Below are positions 42,751 through 51,249 of a DNA stretch of 64,000 bases, piece by piece. A model generated the notes under the pieces. The model saw only the letters and a list, made by a program, of their open reading frames with translations, was not told the origin of the DNA and searched no databases. The stretch is from the NCBI RefSeq assembly GCF_020682705.1, contig NZ_JAGTTN010000001.1:124001-188000 (forward strand), read 5' to 3'. Made by a program: the position numbers and the translations under genes. Every line of letters begins with the position of its first letter. Position 1 is the stretch's first letter. Origin of the DNA: Microbacterium allomyrinae. GTDB lineage: Bacteria > Actinomycetota > Actinomycetes > Actinomycetales > Microbacteriaceae.

Positions 42751-44882
42751 GAATCGTCTTCGTCTCACCGATGCTGCCGAATCCCAAGCCCGACAATGCC
42801 GGTGAACGATACCTGCTGCAGTTGTACAGCGCGTTGGACACTGCCGAGACCCTGGTCATCGCCCCGGAGACCCCCCGCAGCGTCGCGGCTGTACAGCCCG
42901 GAGCGGCTGCCCATCTCCTGATCCCCTTCGATGACCGCTCGCGACGCTTCATGCCTCGCCGACTCCACAACGCCTGGCGGCATGCGTTCTCGGTCAGTCC
43001 GCACGCCGGCTTCGCACGTGCGCTGCGACAGCATCCGGCGGCGCGTCGGGCGCTCGCGCGCGCAGACATCGTCGATGTGCAGTGGGAGAGTTCGCAGCTT
43101 CTGCTCCCGCTGCTGCGGCGCCTCGCTCCGAAGGCGCGCATCGTGCTCACTTTTCACGATGTGGCGAGCCAGCAGAAGACGAGAGAACTCGCGGCAGCGC
43201 GCAGTCTGGGCGCCCGCATCAAGGCCGCGGTCGGCCTCGCGCAGGCGCGGTGGCTGGAGCGACGAGCACATGAGTGGGCCGATGAGCTCGTGGTACTGAG
43301 CGAGAAGGACCGCTCGATCCTGCCTCGCCCAGATCGCGCCACCGTCGTCTACCCGCCGATCGCCGCGGACGTCGTCGCGCACGAGCCGAGCGGTGCCGGT
43401 GCGAACGGCGGCGACCCTCGCGTCCTGTTCATCGGTCCCCTGTGGCGCGAACCCAACCGCGAAGCGGTGCAGTGGCTCGTCGATGCGGTGTGGCCGATCG
43501 TCAGACGTGCCGTGCCGAATGCGCAGCTCCACGTCGCCGGCTCGCTGCCCGAGAGCATCGCCCCGCTCGTCCCCCGAGCTCCGGGCGTCACCTACGCCGG
43601 ATTCGTCGACGACCTCGACGGTCTCTACGCGAGCTCGGCAGTGCTGGCCGCTCCGCTCCAGCAGGGCGCCGGAGTCAAGTTCAAGGTCCTCGAGGCGATC
43701 GCGCGGGGGGTTCCCACGGCGCTGACCTCCATCGCGGCAGAGGGCATCGGCGACGCGGTGTTCACGCCGCACAGCGACGACTCGGCCGAAGGCTTCGCCG
43801 CACAGCTGATCGATGCGCTCCGCAATCCCGACACCGCCCGGATCCGTGCGATGAGGGGTTCCGAGTGGGCGAGCCGTCGCTACGGCTGGGCTCAGTTCGT
43901 GCGGCGCGTCGAGGCGGTCTACGGGCCCGCCGCCGGCAACCACGACCCGGTGAGCACCGATGACCGCCGACCTGCTCCTGCGATCACCGTCGTGATCCCC
44001 TCGCGCAACGGTGCGGCGACGCTGCCCGATCAACTCGATGCCGCCGCGGCGGAACCGGAGGCCGGCGATCTGGAGATCGTCGTGTCGGACAACGGCTCGC
44101 AGGATCGCACGGTCGCCGTCGCGCGTGCCTATGCCGGGGCGTTCGGCTCGCTCCGCGTCGTCGACTCGAGCGCCGCACAGGGCGTTTCGCATGCTCGTAA
44201 CGTCGGTGCGCGCGCGGCCCGTGCGGACCGCGTCGTCTTCATCGACGCCGACGACGAGATCCGTCCCGGCTTCGTCGCCGCGATTCGCCAGGCCCTCGAC
44301 GACGCCGACGCCGCCGGCGGCCTCCCCGTGACAGGCAGGCTCGGTCCCCCCGACCCAGCAGGAGCAGAAGCCGCGACGGCGCTGCGACGCGCCCCGTTCG
44401 GAACCATGGACTACGGTGTGGGCTGCGCGCTCGGTGTACGCACCGATGTTCTGCTCGGTCTCGGCGGCTTCGACGAGTCTTTCCGCGAAGGGCACGAAGA
44501 GGTCGAGTTCTGCTGGCGTCTTCAGCTCGCCGGGGGCACTCTGGTCGGCGTGCCGGGGGCCGTCGTCGACTACCGGCAGCGTCCGACGCCGCGCTCGTCA
44601 TTCCGGCAACTGCGCCGGTACTCGCGTTCGGCCGAACAGCTGCGAAGCCGATATGTGCTCAGCCTCGGCCTCCCACCCGCATCCGTGGAGCGCGCGGCGA
44701 AGGCTCTCACGCGAGCGGTGCTGTTCGCCGCGCGCGATCTGCGACGGCAGGGCGCGATCGAGGTCGCACGGCGGCTCGGCTGGACCCTGGGCGGGCTCGA
44801 AGGGACGATCAAGTACCGCCGGCCGGCCCGCCCGGCGCAAGAGCACAGCACGGATGCCGCGAAGCCGTCACCGGCGCCGTGA
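42747..44882 (+). CDS. Fused GT4-GT2 glycosyltransferase
   Basis: A 711-residue protein that joins two enzymes. Residues 1-393 are GT-B (GT4), with RVLFIGPLWREPNREAVQWL and FVDDLDGLYASSAVLAAPLQQGAGVKFKVLEAIARGVP, the donor-site KVLE/AIA region. Residues 411-640 are GT-A (GT2): ITVVIPSRNGAATL, VSDNGSQDRTVAVARA, FIDADDEIRP (DXD-like) and EGHEEVEFCWRLQLAG. A short linker (394-410) connects them without a stop. GTG 42747 overlaps the exporter stop (GTGA). It may add two consecutive sugars. Confidence 0.88.
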   Translation: MRIVFVSPMLPNPKPDNAGERYLLQLYSALDTAETLVIAPETPRSVAAVQPGAAAHLLIPFDDRSRRFMPRRLHNAWRHAFSVSPHAGFARALRQHPAARRALARADIVDVQWESSQLLLPLLRRLAPKARIVLTFHDVASQQKTRELAAARSLGARIKAAVGLAQARWLERRAHEWADELVVLSEKDRSILPRPDRATVVYPPIAADVVAHEPSGAGANGGDPRVLFIGPLWREPNREAVQWLVDAVWPIVRRAVPNAQLHVAGSLPESIAPLVPRAPGVTYAGFVDDLDGLYASSAVLAAPLQQGAGVKFKVLEAIARGVPTALTSIAAEGIGDAVFTPHSDDSAEGFAAQLIDALRNPDTARIRAMRGSEWASRRYGWAQFVRRVEAVYGPAAGNHDPVSTDDRRPAPAITVVIPSRNGAATLPDQLDAAAAEPEAGDLEIVVSDNGSQDRTVAVARAYAGAFGSLRVVDSSAAQGVSHARNVGARAARADRVVFIDADDEIRPGFVAAIRQALDDADAAGGLPVTGRLGPPDPAGAEAATALRRAPFGTMDYGVGCALGVRTDVLLGLGGFDESFREGHEEVEFCWRLQLAGGTLVGVPGAVVDYRQRPTPRSSFRQLRRYSRSAEQLRSRYVLSLGLPPASVERAAKALTRAVLFAARDLRRQGAIEVARRLGWTLGGLEGTIKYRRPARPAQEHSTDAAKPSPAP

Positions 44883-46139
44883 ACGTCCGTCACGCCGTGA
44901 CGTCGCCACCTCATCGATGAGCGCCGCCCATCGGCGCGCCATATGGACGTGCGTGAACTCTCGGTCGAAGGCCTCTGCATTGCGCTGACCCCATGACGCG
45001 GAAGCGCGCTTCAACGAGATCGCCATCCGCACCGCCTCGGCCACCGTGCCCGGCGTGCTCCCCACCGAATCCGGCAGGTGCTGGAGCTGATCGATGTTGC
45101 CGCCGACGTGCGTGAGCACGAGCCCGCGGCCCAACGCGGCCGCTTCGAGAGGCAGCAGGTCGAAGTACGCGATCCTGTTCGGCACCACGACGATGTCGGC
45201 CTGCGCGATCATCGCGTGCGGCGCATCGTGCCATCCCAGGTCGGTCACCTCGTCCGAGTGCCGCTTCAAGGGCCCGTCGCCGAGTGTCCAGAATGACGCA
45301 TCCACACCGTCGCGGGCGAGCTGTTCGGCGGCCTCCAGGAACAAGTCGTACCCCTTGTGCGGCACATAGCGCCCCACGAAGAGAACGCTGGTCGTTCCTC
45401 CCGAGAAGACCTCATTTCGGCTCGCCGCGTCGCTGTCGGGCGCTTCAGGCGGCTCGACTCCGGAGAGGACGTATGCGATGTGGCGCGATGCGAGTGCGTT
45501 CCCGAATGCCCGTTCGTACGGGTCGGCGGCGTGCTCGGTGGGAAACACCACCACCTCAGCCGCGGCGAAGAGCTCACGCTCGTTGGCGTGCATCTCCCGG
45601 TATTCGCGATCGCCGAGTGGTGTCGCCGCGCCGGGCAGTGCCCGCATCATGCGCGCCTCGTCGGCGAAGGTCGAGGGCGTGTGCGGCATATAGACCACGG
45701 TCTTCCCGCAGCGCCGCGCCCAGCGCGCCTCCCCCGCCGGCTGATACCCCTGGAACACGACGATGTCGGCGCCGGCGATGGTCCGCCATCGCTTGACGAT
45801 CTTTCGAGTCCGGCGCAGCGCCGCCCGCGCGTTCAGCATGCGCAGGGCGACCCGTGCGCGCGCGGCGATGCGCCCGACGCCGGACAGGGTCGAGGCCTGG
45901 TGCGAGCTCACCGGCGCCGTACCGGTCGCACGATTCCTGTTGTCCAGGTCGATACCGAGGAAGCGAATACCACGCACCGTCGAGCCGAGCAGCGGATCAT
46001 CGGCGAGTTCCGCGAGACCAGCCCGCAGATTGTAGGTGTAGCCGGGCGGCCCGCCTCCGGGACAGATCGTCGGGCAGATGACCAGCGTTCGCACCGCAGC
46101 CGGGTTCAGCCCGGAGCCGGCACCTCGTTCGTCTCTCAC
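44868..46139 (-). CDS. GT4-family glycosyltransferase
   Basis: A 423-residue GT-B enzyme. TLVICPTICPGGGPPGYTYNL is the N-terminal glycine-rich part, and SVLFVGRYVPHKGYDLFLEAAEQL, DIVVVPNRIAYFDLLPLEAAALGRGLVLTHVGGN the donor half with Glu in the expected place. GTG 46139 is used because no ATG lies before the domain. It is the last gene of the ten-gene minus-strand run and overlaps the GT fusion by 15 nt at its 3' end. Confidence 0.87.
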   Translation of the reverse strand: MRDERGAGSGLNPAAVRTLVICPTICPGGGPPGYTYNLRAGLAELADDPLLGSTVRGIRFLGIDLDNRNRATGTAPVSSHQASTLSGVGRIAARARVALRMLNARAALRRTRKIVKRWRTIAGADIVVFQGYQPAGEARWARRCGKTVVYMPHTPSTFADEARMMRALPGAATPLGDREYREMHANERELFAAAEVVVFPTEHAADPYERAFGNALASRHIAYVLSGVEPPEAPDSDAASRNEVFSGGTTSVLFVGRYVPHKGYDLFLEAAEQLARDGVDASFWTLGDGPLKRHSDEVTDLGWHDAPHAMIAQADIVVVPNRIAYFDLLPLEAAALGRGLVLTHVGGNIDQLQHLPDSVGSTPGTVAEAVRMAISLKRASASWGQRNAEAFDREFTHVHMARRWAALIDEVATSRRDGRSRRR

Positions 46140-46158
46140 TCGGAGAACCCCTTCGTCG

Positions 46159-47241
46159 TCACGCCTGATAGGCGGCGCTCGTGCGCTCGACCATGACCGC
46201 GATGCTGTCGACCTCGTTCGGTTCGGCGAGTTCGGTCGAGCGGACGGCGGTCAGCAACCCGGCTACGACGGCAGGATCGCCCGGATCGCTCACCAGCGCG
46301 CTCGCCGGGACGATCTCTGCGTTACCCCCGACATCCGATGCCACGACACGGATTCCTCGCGCCACGGCGTCGAGCAGGGTGTACGAGCAGTTCTCCCACA
46401 CCGAGAGCTGCGCCACGACGTCGGCCGCGGCCATCGCCTCTTCGGGGTCGACGTATCCGGGAAAGCCCACCGCGTCAGACAGCCCCCAGCGTGCAGCCTG
46501 TGCACGCAGCGGCTCCTCGAGCGGCCCCGTGCCCGCGATCGTGAGGGTCGCATCGGGGTTCTCGGCATGAACGAGCGCGAAGGCGTCGATCAGCACATCG
46601 ATGCGCTTCTCGGGAGCAAGACGCGAGAGCGAGAGCACGCGCAACGCGTTCGACTGCTCTCGACCATCGGCCCCGAGGACAGGCGTACGCGGCACGATGC
46701 CGTCCGGCAGATCGACGCCGTTGCGGATGACCGTGACACGCTGTCGTGGCCGCCACTTCGCGATCATCGCACGTCGCGTTGCGGCCGATACGGCGATCAC
46801 CCCATCGAAGCGGCGAAGCCTGACGCGGTGCACCGCCCCCATGATCCGGGACGTGAGCGCGGACCCGTGGTAAACGGCATCGTCACCCGCGATTCCGTGC
46901 TCGGTCGTGAACCGGCGCGTGCGGCGCGGCAACGGCGTCGCTGCGACCACGATGTCGGCGTAGGCGAGATGGGAGTGCACGACGGCGGGGCGAAGTGCAC
47001 GAGCGACCTTTCGCAGCGTCTGCACCGAGGCGAGCAGTCCGGCCTCGGGTCCGAGTGCACCGGTCGTCACGGCGGCCCCCCGCGCCCGGAGCGCTTCGGC
47101 GAGCGGCCCCTCGGGGCAGAGCACCACCAACCGCCAGCCGGGCAATCCGGCCCTCGCGCTGTCGAGAACGTGGCGTGCGACACCACCCAGATCAGACACG
47201 GGCACTACCCACAATGCGATCGGATCGATCGTCACAGCCAT
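46159..47241 (-). CDS. GT4-family glycosyltransferase
   Basis: A 360-residue canonical GT4. The N-terminal half has PVSDLGGVARHVLDSARAGL and VVHSHLAYADIVV; the donor domain starts with RVLSLSRLAPEKRIDVLIDAFALV, then TIAGTGPLEEPLRAQA, FPGYVDPEEAMAAADVV and CSYTLLDAVARGIRVVASDVGGN. The position usually held by Glu is Asp. It overlaps the NeuB fusion by 10 nt. It may act after nonulosonate synthesis, but the donor cannot be read. Confidence 0.88.
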   Translation of the reverse strand: MAVTIDPIALWVVPVSDLGGVARHVLDSARAGLPGWRLVVLCPEGPLAEALRARGAAVTTGALGPEAGLLASVQTLRKVARALRPAVVHSHLAYADIVVAATPLPRRTRRFTTEHGIAGDDAVYHGSALTSRIMGAVHRVRLRRFDGVIAVSAATRRAMIAKWRPRQRVTVIRNGVDLPDGIVPRTPVLGADGREQSNALRVLSLSRLAPEKRIDVLIDAFALVHAENPDATLTIAGTGPLEEPLRAQAARWGLSDAVGFPGYVDPEEAMAAADVVAQLSVWENCSYTLLDAVARGIRVVASDVGGNAEIVPASALVSDPGDPAVVAGLLTAVRSTELAEPNEVDSIAVMVERTSAAYQA

Positions 47242-49478
47242 TGCTCGAGCCGATCGAGCGCGGTCCAGAAGCCGGCACCGCTATCGACGTGGCCCTGCCA
47301 GATCTCGGGAATGAAGGAAACTCCGGGAGCGAGTTCGTCCAGCGCCGCGGCGAGCTGCGGCCAGTCGACCTCTCCCTCGCCCACCTGCACGCCCTCGCCG
47401 TCGATCCCGGTGGCATCGACGAGATGCAGGTGCGTCGTCAGCGGAGCGAGCGCTGCGACAACCTCGGAGAACGCGATACCGAGGAAGTTCGCCGCGAGCT
47501 TGGAGTGCGAGACGTCGAAGCAGAGCCCGGTTCCCGTCGTCAATGCGAACTCGGCCGTATCACGCGGGTCCACGAACAGATTGTGGAACGCCTGCCCGCC
47601 CATCAGCCACGGGTGAGGCGGCAGCGTCTGTGCGGCGATGCGCACACCGGTCGTGTCCAGGCGGGCGAGCGCGTCGGCGACGCGCGCGTACATCGCGGGC
47701 CGCTCGGCGGGGTCGAGGTGGCGGTCCTTCGTGAAGCCACCCATCGTGACGACCATGATCGGCTCTGTCTCGCGCGGGAACCACTGCTTGAGCGAGCGCG
47801 TGACATCGATGGTGCGCTGCACCTCAGCGATCGAGCGTTCCCAGACCTCGTCGTCCCGCGAGGCGAGGTCGACGAGAAAATCGCCAGGGAACAGATCGGG
47901 CAGATGCGTCGTGAAGCCCATATCCAACGGCCGGTCGAAGACGGTGGCCGGGTCGAGCTCGAGATCTTTGTACGAGAAGTGGAACTCGAGAAAGTCCGGC
48001 GTGCAATCCGCGATCAGTGCGGCGAAGTCGTGGTACCGCACCGGCAGTCCCCACGGGCGGCGGAATTCGAACTGTCGGCCTACCGATACCGTATCGGTCA
48101 GGTCTCCGGCGAAGAAGAAGTCCCCCGCCGCCAGATCGCGGCGGAGCGTTCGTCCGAGCAGCTGCGACAGCGCATTGGGCTGCAGGCCGCGGCCAGGACT
48201 CTTCACCGCGACGTCGGCCTCATGGATCACCTCGCCCACCGCGAGAGGACGAGCGGCTACCAGCGATTTGGCGAGGTTGACCCGGTTCATCTGCTCGCCC
48301 GTCGACACGACCCGTGGGCTCGCGTCTCCCATGGCCGATTCCACTTCGCGGATCTGCTGGACCATCGTGGCGAACTCGCCGGGCAGCAACGAGACCGTGT
48401 GGTCGTTGCCCTCCATCGTCCGATCGACCGTGAAGTGCTTCTCGATGATCCGTGCGCCACGTGCCACAGCCGCGACGGGCACGTGCCAGCCGCGCTCGTG
48501 ACCCGAGTAGCCGACGATGCAGTCGCCGATCTCGGCGAGGCGCTCGAGGTAGGCGAGGTTGACGTCCTTGAACGGCGCCGGGTAGGTCGACTGACAGTGC
48601 AGCAGCGCAAATCCCGTACCGAGCGTCCGCAGCAGCGCGGTCGTCTCGAGGATCTCCTCCTCGCGCGACATGCCGGTACTCAGCACCAACGGCACCTGCC
48701 GCGACCCCGCGTCGCGGAGAAGCTCGTGATTCGTCAGATCGGCCGAGGCGATCTTGAGCGCCGGAATACCGTAGTCGACGAGAGCCTGCACGCTCGGCGC
48801 ATCCCACGGGGTGCACATCACGGCGATGCCCCGCTCGCGTGCATGATCGAACACACGGAACAGGCTCTCTGCGGGCAGCGAGTACTTCGCGAGCAGGTCG
48901 AGCGTGTATTGCACGCCCAGGTCTTCTCCCCCGCTCGCTCCTCCGCCCTGCCGATAGAGCGCTTCGAGGTCGCGCAGTTGGAACTTCACGGCGTCGGCGC
49001 CGGCCTCGACAGCGAGATCGACGAGGTGCTTCGCGAGATCGATCGAGCCGTTGTGGTTGTTGCCGACCTCCGCGATCACGAAGGCGGGATGCCCCTCCCC
49101 GATCTCACGGTCGCTGATGCGCAGCACATCGTCGCGATCGATCGCGATTCCGACGAGGTGTCCTCGATCGTCGACGAGCGGGATGTGGGAGATTCCCCCG
49201 CGCCCGAAGAGTGGAGCCAACTCTGCCGGGTTCGTGCTCGCCGCGGCCGAGCGCACGGTGGCGTTGGCCACCTCTCCGGATGAGATCTCGAGCGAGGAGG
49301 TGGGGTTGGCGATGATCCAGCGACGGAAGTCGCCGTCCGAGAGCGACCCGCGCAGGATTCCGTGCTCGTCCACACAGAACACGATGCGCTCACGATTGGC
49401 GCTGATCTTCTGCAGGCCCACGAGCACCGGGTCCTGCGCGAACACGATGTAGGGGGCGAGATTGCGTTCGATGATCAC
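47232..49478 (-). CDS. Trifunctional-looking nonulosonate synthase: CBS-NeuB-SAF-TIM barrel
   Basis: A 748-residue protein with four parts. Residues 1-120 are a CBS-domain pair. Residues 130-400 are a NeuB-type condensing domain, with the usual catalytic residues apparently kept: E137 (AEVGNNHNG), K165 (VKFQ), K242 (LKIASAD), H327 (YSGHERG) and E346-K347-H348. Residues 404-466 are a SAF domain with R430. Residues 477-748 are a xylose-isomerase-like TIM barrel. NeuB enzymes join phosphoenolpyruvate to an N-acyl-hexosamine to form sialic, legionaminic or pseudaminic acid. The ATG overlaps the NeuA stop. The role of the barrel is unknown. Confidence 0.85.
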   Translation of the reverse strand: MIIERNLAPYIVFAQDPVLVGLQKISANRERIVFCVDEHGILRGSLSDGDFRRWIIANPTSSLEISSGEVANATVRSAAASTNPAELAPLFGRGGISHIPLVDDRGHLVGIAIDRDDVLRISDREIGEGHPAFVIAEVGNNHNGSIDLAKHLVDLAVEAGADAVKFQLRDLEALYRQGGGASGGEDLGVQYTLDLLAKYSLPAESLFRVFDHARERGIAVMCTPWDAPSVQALVDYGIPALKIASADLTNHELLRDAGSRQVPLVLSTGMSREEEILETTALLRTLGTGFALLHCQSTYPAPFKDVNLAYLERLAEIGDCIVGYSGHERGWHVPVAAVARGARIIEKHFTVDRTMEGNDHTVSLLPGEFATMVQQIREVESAMGDASPRVVSTGEQMNRVNLAKSLVAARPLAVGEVIHEADVAVKSPGRGLQPNALSQLLGRTLRRDLAAGDFFFAGDLTDTVSVGRQFEFRRPWGLPVRYHDFAALIADCTPDFLEFHFSYKDLELDPATVFDRPLDMGFTTHLPDLFPGDFLVDLASRDDEVWERSIAEVQRTIDVTRSLKQWFPRETEPIMVVTMGGFTKDRHLDPAERPAMYARVADALARLDTTGVRIAAQTLPPHPWLMGGQAFHNLFVDPRDTAEFALTTGTGLCFDVSHSKLAANFLGIAFSEVVAALAPLTTHLHLVDATGIDGEGVQVGEGEVDWPQLAAALDELAPGVSFIPEIWQGHVDSGAGFWTALDRLEQWL

Positions 49479-50221
49479 TGTGCGGTCTCCTCTGATGCGG
49501 ACGCTGTCGTCGGGTCGTCGTCCACTGTCGAAATCCGCTGCAGCTCGTGCGCCGCGAGGCTCAGGTCGAGTTCGGTGTCGATGTCGATTCCCTCGATCTC
49601 GTCCATCACGAACAGTCCCACATCGCCGCCGAGGCGATTGTGCCGATCCTCGTAGATCTCGGTGCGGGTGAGATAGAGCGAGCCGGTCTCGCGGTAGAAC
49701 AGCCCGCCGGCGTCGAGCTCTTGTCGTCGCGGTCGCGCATCGATGTCGTAGTGGGCGAACGCCGGTTCACCCAGACGCCACAGGAAGGGCGTCTGCGGCA
49801 CCACCCCCACCAGAGAGTCGACGCCCGTCTCGCAGAACTGCGCGACGGCCCGATCGATGGTGCCCGGCAGCCGCAGCGGAGATGTCGCCTGCAGCAGCAT
49901 GACCGCATCGGGGCGTCGGCCTTCGGAGGTGCGGTGCGCGATCGCGTGCAGAATCACGGGTTCGGTGGCCGTCTCGTCGCGCGCGAGCTCGTCAGGACGC
50001 AGGAACGGCACGTCGGCCCCCGCTTCACGCGCGATACGGGCGAGCTGTGGGTCGTCCGTCGAGACGAGCACGTCGAGAGCCGGTCTCGCCGCGCGTGCCT
50101 GCTCGATCGTCCACACGACGAGCGGCTTTCCTGCCACGAGGCGCCGGTTCTTGCCCGGGACGCCCTTCGATCCGCCGCGCACCGGGATGACGCACAAGAT
50201 TGTCGGGTTCTCTGCGCTCAT
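49475..50221 (-). CDS. CMP-nonulosonate synthetase (NeuA-like cytidylyltransferase)
   Basis: A 248-residue cytidylyltransferase that activates a nonulosonic acid with CTP. CVIPVRGGSKGVPGKNRRLVAGKPLVVWTI holds the P-loop-like CTP site with RGGSKG. STDDPQLARIAREAGA and RPDAVMLLQATSPLR (QxTSPLR) are NeuA motifs, and the metal-site Asp residues appear in VMDEIEGIDIDTELDL. ATG 50221 overlaps the upstream stop (ATGA). It supplies the donor for a transferase, probably one of the genes next to it. Confidence 0.9.
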   Translation of the reverse strand: MSAENPTILCVIPVRGGSKGVPGKNRRLVAGKPLVVWTIEQARAARPALDVLVSTDDPQLARIAREAGADVPFLRPDELARDETATEPVILHAIAHRTSEGRRPDAVMLLQATSPLRLPGTIDRAVAQFCETGVDSLVGVVPQTPFLWRLGEPAFAHYDIDARPRRQELDAGGLFYRETGSLYLTRTEIYEDRHNRLGGDVGLFVMDEIEGIDIDTELDLSLAAHELQRISTVDDDPTTASASEETAQ

Positions 50222-51249
50222 CGACCTTCTCCTGCCATCAGCCGACCCAGACCGGCCGCGACGGCCCTCGCCGGCTCCAGGTCGGGAACGTTCGGGGAAG
50301 GAGTCGGGGCACCGCCCCATTCCGACATGTCGTATCGCTCCCAGCAGTCGACGACCCACGCAGGCGGCCGCACGGCACTCACCCAGGCAGGGATGCCGGC
50401 AGCCGCGGCCTCGAGCACGCCCGTCGAGAAGATGGAGGCGACCGGACGGCGGTTCTCGCTCAGCGCTATGCCCGACGTGTCGAACTCGATGCCCTGCCTG
50501 CGCCACTGCGCGTGCTGCAGGCGCGACAGACGGTCGGTCTCTGAGGGGTGGGGGCGATAGGTCGCCCCGGTGGATTCGCAGAAATGTCGTGCGGAGCGCG
50601 CCGAAGCCTGCCGGGGCAGTTCTGCTCCGTGCAGCTGCCCGAGGAAGATCGGCCGGGCCGCCGAATCCGGTGTGAGTTCTCGCTGTCGTGCCCGCCAGAA
50701 CAGCTGCGATCCGACGACCTCGTGGGTGAGGTCGGTGCGGCCGGACGCCCAGTAGCGCGCATCGGCGTCGGAGAACGCCAGCAGATGCGCCTCCGCAGGC
50801 AGCGGTGGTGCCCACGTCGTCAGCAATCCGTGCTGCGCCACGACGAAACGCGCCCCGAGCGTGCGCGCCCACGCGTGAGCGGTGACGCCCGCCGGCAGGA
50901 AGTGCCCGGCGGCGAACACCGTCCTCACCGCGCCGAGCTCATGAGGAAGCTCGAGGCCGTCCAGAGCGCGAGCGGTCCACTCCCCCGGCAGGTGTGCGCT
51001 GACGTCGGCGAGGGCCAGCACCGCGACAGGAGCGTCGGCCAGATGGCGCAGCGGTTCGGTGAACGCGGCAACGGAGCTCGGTGTCGTCGAGTCCACGACG
51101 ACGAGCAGCGCAGGCTCCGGCCCGTTGCTTGCCAGCCAGAGCGTCGGCGGGGCGGGCCGGCGCACGAGGTCGCGCGCGCGCCGCAGCCTGTTGCGGCTGT
51201 TCTGCCAACGGCGCCACGCGTCGAGATCGGACGGGAATGTCAACGCCAC
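50218..51249 (-). CDS. Unassigned GT-B-like protein, candidate nonulosonate transferase
   Basis: A 343-residue protein in no family I can name. It has two lobes: an N-terminal half with VVAQHGLLTTW (Q139, H140) and a C-terminal half with YRPHPSETD (H234, P235, E237) and SIFSTGVLEAAAAGIPAW (S275, T276). The order HP motif then Ser/Thr motif is the layout reported for bacterial sialyltransferase and capsule Kdo transferase families. Its start and end overlap those of its neighbours, and it immediately precedes NeuA and the NeuB fusion, so a CMP-sugar acceptor role is plausible but unproven. Confidence 0.6.
   Translation of the reverse strand: MALTFPSDLDAWRRWQNSRNRLRRARDLVRRPAPPTLWLASNGPEPALLVVVDSTTPSSVAAFTEPLRHLADAPVAVLALADVSAHLPGEWTARALDGLELPHELGAVRTVFAAGHFLPAGVTAHAWARTLGARFVVAQHGLLTTWAPPLPAEAHLLAFSDADARYWASGRTDLTHEVVGSQLFWRARQRELTPDSAARPIFLGQLHGAELPRQASARSARHFCESTGATYRPHPSETDRLSRLQHAQWRRQGIEFDTSGIALSENRRPVASIFSTGVLEAAAAGIPAWVSAVRPPAWVVDCWERYDMSEWGGAPTPSPNVPDLEPARAVAAGLGRLMAGEGR

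Noticed and set aside
43950..44882. Separate GT2 gene starting at an internal GTG
   Set aside because: There is no stop codon between the GT4 and GT2 parts and no clear ribosome binding site at the internal GTG; a fusion is the simplest reading.
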